From Haemonchus contortus (taxonomy: Eukaryota > Nematoda > Chromadorea > Rhabditida > Trichostrongylidae): 64,000 nt of DNA. Of the stretch, positions 58,147-64,000 are shown in pieces. The position numbers were made by a program, and so were the translations under genes. The notes beneath the pieces were generated by a model. That model was not told the DNA's origin. It did not search any database and was given only the letters and a program-made list of their open reading frames with translations. The stretch covers positions 39,397,005 through 39,461,004 of the forward strand of contig LS997567.1 of NCBI GenBank assembly GCA_000469685.2. The letters run 5' to 3'. Each line of letters starts with the position of its first letter. Position 1 is the stretch's first letter.

Positions 58147-61100
58147 CTAGTAGTAATCACAGCCATGATGCCGCGCTCTCTTCGTAGCTGCTCCAGCGAT
58201 CATAAATGTTACTACTGAGAAGATTGCTGCTACCAGGCACAACCAGTAGGAGTAGGCAAGCTGTAACAGGGAAAATCATTGGTAGGTGTCTGATACAGAA
58301 TTTTTTAGACTTACCGACACACTTACTCCGGGGATGTAATTCAGGGTTCCTGAAATTCGTCAAAGTTATAGCAGGAAGTAATTTTTATAGAACATAAGCA
58401 TATGGTCTCTAGCCTACTATTGGGGAGTAACGGAACTTCTCCCCTATCGCGGCATTCTCCCTTGCGGCATGCGGCAAATGTCACTGCAATTACCGTACTC
58501 ACCCCGCCTCCCGCCGATCGATGGGACGCGATATTTTTCCTTGACTGGCTTGCTTTTTCATTGGATTTTATCGATTTTTCTTCTGTTTCTTTTTAGTTTT
58601 CATGTTTACTAGACTTGATTAATTAAAATGACTCCTCCTACATAAACGACGATCAAGACCGCATTGAAATTGAAAAGAGCGCCCAGCCAATTCAAATAAA
58701 TAAAGGACTCCCCACCTCACAAATTGCGCGCTCCAATCTTCCATCTCAATCCTGCGATAGGCGGCGGGTGCAGCGTGTGCGACGCCGTGTTAGGGGAGAA
58801 GTTCCCGGACCCACTATTGGGAGCCAGTTTTTACTGAAAAGTACTGCCAAAGAAAACAAAAATGATCACTTTACCTAAGTTTCGGTCATATTCGATTCCA
58901 TACAAAATCAATTCAACGATGAGGAACAGAGTAATTAGTGTTTGTGTGCCACAGAATTGATGCATAAATTTGTATCGGTGTCTAGGAACCAACCTGAAAA
59001 AAAAAGAAATTCGGCTTAAGTTCAGGTGTTCTGTAAACTATAAACTTCTGTAGATTCCAATAAAGGGTCTGTCAAAGTTCCGAGCAGGACTACGGTAGCT
59101 TTTTTCCAGGAAATAGAGATCTACGGGTCATGAAGAAGTTTTGTTTGTTTGCTCACTAAGGTTGTTTTACCAATACTCGATTGCACAACTATGGGATCAT
59201 GAATCATTCTGCCGCCCGCCACACACGAAAAATTCGCGCGGTGACCTAGCGGTACACACTCAAGGTTACTGTATATTAAGGAGCCAATGAATGACTTCTG
59301 TTGATTCTCCTGCCAATCGATTTTATGATGGCCTTGGGTCAGAAAATATCCAAAAAAGGAGGGACTCTTCATGAGGTTCCTGGACCGTCGATTTTTTTTT
59401 GTATTATTCAGTACTGAAGTAAAGTTGTCCTTTTCAAACTTACAGTGCCACGAATGCAGTAATGAGTGCGGCAATTTGGAATATCCAAGCAAACAACATC
59501 AAAAAGAAGAAGGTAAAGTCCCATCCATCAGCAGTCTAAAAATAGTGCTCAGTGTTGAATGTTTCACGTAATGTACGATTATTGATTGGACGGTAACGAA
59601 TTTCCGACGTAGTGTACGAACGACAGAACTCCTCATCACTGAATTAAGTGACAATTGCCTCGAATTTTTCTCAGAGGACTTACAATATTTGTACTAGTAG
59701 TGTCTATTTGAAACAGGGCTACTACGAAACCTACATTCCAGAAGACATTGCAGGTACCCGCAGATACGCATTTCCATGGAAAAATCCCGGACGATCCAGT
59801 AACTTGCAGGCCGATTTCTGTGACATCGACTTCAACCCAACCTGAAACGGAGATTTAATAGCAAGAGAAATGGTAATTTTGAATAAAATCATTTAATTTA
59901 GACCGTTGAATGCCTTCCACACATCTCTGTTTTGTATTTACATGGGTATCCTCATTCAGTTGTAGTTCCGATTTACTAGTTACCCGATTAAGGAGTCGAC
60001 ATTTAGATAGAGTCGATGACACCATGGATTTTGAAGCTCATAGCACAACTTGTTGAAGAATTGGGGCGAGATGTTGTTGCTTAACAGTTACCTATACAGT
60101 AGCGCTCAAAAGTCTTCGGTGAAATGGTTCATCAGCCAAACTTTTCAGTCGTAACTCCTTTCCTACTGGATCAAATAGTGCGAAATTTCTATATTTGGAG
60201 CGTGGGTGTATTTTGAATATTTACCACTATTAACCTGCAATCTGGTCGTGTTACAGATATTCCAAAGGGCATGAAAATAAAATCGACTGCAAATGCTGAT
60301 GATGGTTTTTCTAGGATCTCTTTCCTTTTTGTCATGTCTAAAGTGTGCGAGCAGTAACGCCGAACACAGTAGATGGGAAAAACGAACATAAGGTGCTAAT
60401 AAGTGCAGACGCCAACAACTTTAGTTTTAGCAAAATGTGCTACCGCAACAAACACCTTACTCGACCTGTGGATATTGCAGCTTTGCAGTGAAATAGGGTT
60501 GGGTAGGGTGAAATATGCTCTAGTTAAACATATCCAAATTTCGCGCGATTTGGTCTACTAACAAAAAAGTTATGAACGAAAAAGCGTCAAAGCATATCAC
60601 CGAACACTTTTGAGCGCTACTGTAGGTATATCTCCGAAATATTCCATAATCCCTGAATTCATTCTGCGAAATACAGCGACTTTACGAATTTTCCAAACTC
60701 AGTAACGGTAGGACTCCAGCGTTTACTAATCCGGACGTCTTGACGCCAGCATATTGATATGGCGTAGATAACGGCGTCATTTTGGTACCCATTGTTCCGA
60801 TTTCTTAATGGGCCTTCGAAACCAATTGAAACATTTATTACCTTCATGAAACTTTTGTGTTTTGTGACAGAGGAGAGTAGTCTGGCGTGATTAAATACAA
60901 GTTTTCCCTATTCAACTTTACTGCTTATTATTCCTATTTGAACACTTGAACATACCTTACTACCTGATTCCCCAAATATTTCCATCGTTACTTACTTCTA
61001 CTCGTACTTTTACCTACTCTGGGTACCAATAAGGACCTGTGTGCGGCAGCGTATGGTAGCGTTGTTACTGACTATATTAAACCGGTTACTTTTTACAGCT

Positions 61101-61418
61101 CTTTTCGATTAACAGAACTGAAATGGGAGGAATTAAGTCGCACTTTTGCAGAAAGTTCAATCCTTGTCACACCGTCCAATTTTAAAAAATAAAATAAAAG
61201 TATTTAGGGTTATGATAACAAAACTGTCTAAGTAATGTGGAATGAGTAAAACCCTTAGATGGCCTGGGATTAATCAGAAGAAAAAGAAGTAGCTTGAACA
61301 AAGACAAGCCGAGAAGTATAAACAAACCTTGAGTAAATAAGCTAATACATATAAAGACGAGTGTGGCAACAGCACAGATGGTAGCCCCAATCAACAATTT
61401 CATGAGATGGCTTGGCAT
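58147..61418 (-). CDS. Claudin-like four-TM membrane protein, gene 1
   Basis: Minus-strand exons 61418-61328, 59841-59684, 59535-59444, 58993-58875, 58349-58315 and 58260-58147 join in phase to 202 residues, normal for claudin-family proteins. The ATG lies 12 bases after a TTCTCTCAG acceptor, which suggests trans-splicing. TM1 is LLIGATICAVATLVFICISL. The first loop has the family's W and two-cysteine layout, GWVEVDVTEIGL then GIFPWKCVSAGTCNVFWN. TM2 is FFFLMLFAWIFQIAALITAF, TM3 LITLFLIVELILYGIEY and TM4 YSYWLCLVAAIFSVVTFMIA, with a basic tail (KRARHH). The best comparison is with the nematode claudin-like (clc, nsy-4 type) proteins, which act in epithelial junctions or modulate channels and signalling. 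The exact subfamily is uncertain. Confidence 0.82.
58408..58825. mobile_element. MITE-like insertion in claudin-like gene 1, intron 4
   Basis: Intron 4 here is 525 bp but only 91 bp in gene 2; the extra about 430 bp is bounded by imperfect inverted ends sharing GGGAACTTCTCCCCTA (left form CGGAACTTCTCCCCTATCGC; right form TTAGGGGAGAAGTTCCCGG). The flanks on both sides align with gene 2. The exact ends are not resolved. Confidence 0.6.
60097..60622. mobile_element. Tc1-like MITE, 526 bp
   Basis: Inverted ends CAGTAGCGCTCAAAAGT and ACTTTTGAGCGCTACTG are flanked by TA (60095-60096, 60623-60624); the next bases also pair (CTTCGGTG / CACCGAACA). The CAGT end and TA target are as in Tc1-family elements. 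There is no transposase. It lies in intron 1 of claudin-like gene 1. Confidence 0.85.
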
Positions 61419-63311
61419 ATTGGATAGATGCTGAGAGAAGGTTGCCGAATGACTTGCGTGAACTGAAGTCTTATCGTCACCTAAAAAAGCCCCAAATTGC
61501 ACAATCAGGATGAATCATTGTTTGAGTTCAAGGCTCAGTGTAGCATAGTGATAAGAGAATCGTGGAAACCTTTTGTGACTCATCTGGAATGATTCGCCAA
61601 ATTTCAAAATCAACAAGAACGTTTTGAAAAATGTTTCAAACCCTCATGACCTCAGGGTAGGCACTTGTACGGTTTTGGCCCTATCCTGCTAAATGCCGAA
61701 TTTTGAGGGATAATTGCTTCTAACAGGCTTAACTATTTACTTATATTGCATTTTATAACCTTCAGGCGGTCGGGGCCGTCAGTTATGAACGAGAACTCCT
61801 CAATGTGGCTCACTTTTGGATCTTTCCTGAGATTTTGTATGACTTTCTCAAAACCCCATGATCTCGAGAAAACGAGTACGTTTTGGGCTCTGATTTATCA
61901 GAACTTCGAATTCGTTAGACTCAAGACCTAAAGTCCAGTGGCAGCGAGAACAAGCTTTTTCTCCGAAGTATTAGGTGTCCAGACAGGGAGGGGGAGGGAG
62001 GTGGGAAGGAGATCATAAAGGAGGGTTCCGAATGGAACGAAACTTTTGGCCATCGATTTTCTGGGAGTGTAAGGGGTATAATTTGTGTATAATTTTGTTA
62101 CTAATCTTGCTAGTATATCCATCAAGCCAAAACCGGTTCCCATATAGTTTACTGCTGTAAGTTTGCTTTCAGCAGCTTTGAATAACAGCAGCAAAAACGG
62201 AGGCAGGTGCGAACCTTGAGGCAGATGTGTCAATATTGAAAAAATGTTGCGATCGTAAACTATCCCATGGCTTGTTAGTTTGGTATAGTTTGCCGATTGG
62301 TGCTAAGCCCTGTTCAGGATATCGGTCAGAGATTGTGATCAACGGCTAAAACCGTAGCTGAACACACAGTGATTCTGTATAGCGTCGTTGTCCTTTCAAG
62401 GCCTTCAATGTGCCAGCAAATATGAGCCAATCGAACTCTACTGCGAAAGTTTCTTTTAAAAAAAGGCTTCCGTAACACACAGTGGAAATATGCAGATCAT
62501 GAATGTTACACCTGTGACGAATCTCTTTTCATAAACGACAAATAAAAGCTTTTACATTATGTAATATAACTATGAGACTTATTTTTCACCACACGTAGTT
62601 TGTAGAATCAGATGTTCCGATATGATTCCGTACATCGTATGAACCGTACCACTTCTGAAATGAGTTGCAGCAAAACAATTATTTTAATATCTTTATTCGA
62701 AAAATGAAACGGCGACTAAGGATTAACAATGTGCATTAACGGCAATTGTGATGTTCAACATAGCCAAAGATTCAGTTCAGGGTAAAACATCAAGACATTC
62801 ATTTGAAAAACAATTTTATTTGATATAGGAAACACGAGGGCTTGATTGGCCTTGGATATCTGAAATGGAAAATGCGATGAGATGCGATGCGATTGGAAAA
62901 GTGATGAAACTTCGCGCTTGTCAACTATCCACAGACTTTACAAAATCAGTGTTTCCTCTGGACTCCTCAGTAACACTTCCAAAGCAAACCTGGAGGTAGT
63001 TCTTTACTGGGTGGGTAGAGATGAGATTTGCCAGTGAGTGAATAATGTATTAAAGTACCCGAACGTTGTCAGTAATGCTGTAGAGCTCGTTGAAAAATTA
63101 CGTGGGCTATATTTTAAGCGGAAAAATAAGTGTCGACCAAGAAAAATCAGTAAAAAATCAGTATTGGTAAAAAATCAGTATCGGTAAAGAAATCAGTTCT
63201 AAAAATGTGAGCAAGTAGAAGAGGCTAAACAGGACTGGAATAAAAAGCGCAAAAGAAAAGTGCAGCAATCAGCAGCGCAGCGCGACCGCACGCCTCAGCG
63301 GAACTGTTACA
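61419..63311. other. Region between the two claudin-like genes
   Basis: This is the 5' flank of gene 1 and the 3' flank of gene 2. The right part (about 62690-63310) is homologous to about 57390-58140. The left part shows no gene or element with clear ends; a G-rich 'GGGAGGGGGAGGGAGGTGGG' run lies at about 61985-62005. Confidence 0.5.
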
Positions 63312-63723
63312 CTAGTAGCATTCACAGTCATGATGTCGCGCTCTTTTCGCAGCTGCTCCACCGATCATGACTGCTACTGTTGAGAATATTGCCGCTGCCA
63401 GTGACTGCCAGTAGGAGTAGCCGAGCTGAAACAAGGGAATTCATCGGTACGTGACTAATACAAAATTATAAGACTTACCGTCACACTTACTCCAGGAATG
63501 TTCTCCAGTCCTCCTGAAATTTGTCAAAATTACAACAGCATTAAGCAACATTTGTTCAGCATAAGCGCATGAACTCAAGCCTGAGGGCTACCTAGTCAGT
63601 ATACCTAAATTTCGGTCATATTCGATGCCATACAAGATCAGTTCAGCAATAAGGAGCACAGTAATTAGTCCCTGTGTCCCACAGAAGTGATGGGTAAATT
63701 TGTATCGAAATCTAGGGATGAAT
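63312..63723 (-). CDS. Claudin-like four-TM protein, gene 2 (3' half, runs off the window)
   Basis: Minus-strand exons 63723-63605, 63513-63479 and 63425-63312 have lengths 119, 35 and 114, identical to exons 4-6 of gene 1. They encode IPRFRYKFTHHFCGTQGLIT and VLLIAELILYGIEYDRNL (TM3), NIPGVSVT, then YSYWQSLAAAIFSTVAVMIG (TM4) and a basic KRARHH tail before the stop. Exons 1-3 lie beyond the right edge. The gene is a tandem paralogue in the same orientation as gene 1; the coding parts are much more similar than typical introns, which points to a recent duplication. Confidence 0.8.
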
Positions 63724-64000
63724 CTGAAAAAAAACAGAAATTCAAGTTTGTTTTGGGTGTTCTCGTACTTCGCTCTATTGAAGCTCAGCTAAAGTGCCGA
63801 GGTGGGCTGCGACAACTGATTCATCACATTTCCCAGATTGCAAGTAATATACATACGAGCCATAAAGATTTCTGCTTTGATTGCTATACTGACTAAGGTT
63901 GTTTTACCGCTACTCAACTATCTGTGAGGTCGTGCTCTGCCGCTTGCCGCACGCGAAAGATTCGCGCGGTGACCTAGTGGACTTCACTCAAATTCACTTT

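Noticed and set aside
59648..59845. Plus-strand 65-codon ORF with a good acceptor and a downstream AATAAA (59883)
   Set aside because: It is the antisense of claudin-like exon 2. The minus-strand reading fits the family, keeps phase with both neighbours and has proper splice sites, so the plus ORF is a shadow.

Overview
The window is nuclear DNA from a parasitic nematode, most likely a strongylid of the hookworm type. The genes are split into short exons with TTTCAG-like acceptors, and several start codons sit just downstream of a TTTCAG-type trans-splice acceptor. The gene families are nematode ones: transthyretin-like, two-domain SCP/TAPS (ASP-like), DEG/ENaC, nematode core-2 glycosyltransferase, claudin-like. 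Repeats (tRNA-derived SINEs, RTE, mariner, several MITE families) fill introns and intergenic DNA. No bacterial genes, CRISPR arrays or rRNA/tRNA genes were seen. All gene models were assembled by eye from open frames, splice signals and phase; exon joins are therefore inferred, although phases agree across almost all of them.

Layout, left to right. 1566-11889 (+): synaptogyrin (sng-1), six exons with a 6.5 kb first intron. 14490-16158 (+): secreted transthyretin-like protein. 16619-17859: dead mariner. 19283-24669 (+): core-2/I-branching-type glycosyltransferase, whose introns hold a 423-bp near-perfect palindrome and a TIR element. 28535-34161 (+) and 37713-42675 (+): tandem pair of two-domain SCP/TAPS secreted proteins with the same exon lengths. 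Between them, on the minus strand, is a small secreted thrombospondin type-1 repeat protein (35028-35962). 45607-52905 (-): DEG/ENaC (degenerin) channel subunit with possible alternative 3' exons. 53136-55332: mariner remnants interrupted by a foldback element carrying an exon-like insert. 58147-61418 (-): claudin-like four-TM protein. 63312-63723 (-): the 3' half of a tandem paralogue that runs off the right edge.

Functionally, synaptogyrin is a synaptic-vesicle protein, the degenerin is probably a sodium channel subunit, and the claudin-like pair belongs to a junction/membrane family. The TTR-like, TSR and SCP/TAPS proteins all carry signal peptides or belong to secreted families and would contribute to the excreted/secreted set of a parasite. 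These genes are neighbours but nothing suggests an operon.

The least ordinary parts are the nested transposons (repeat family R1 was hit twice by unrelated MITEs; a TTA-flanked foldback element holds an exon-like segment), the decayed first CAP domain in both SCP/TAPS genes, a GC-AG intron in one of them, and an apparent 32-nt intron in the degenerin.
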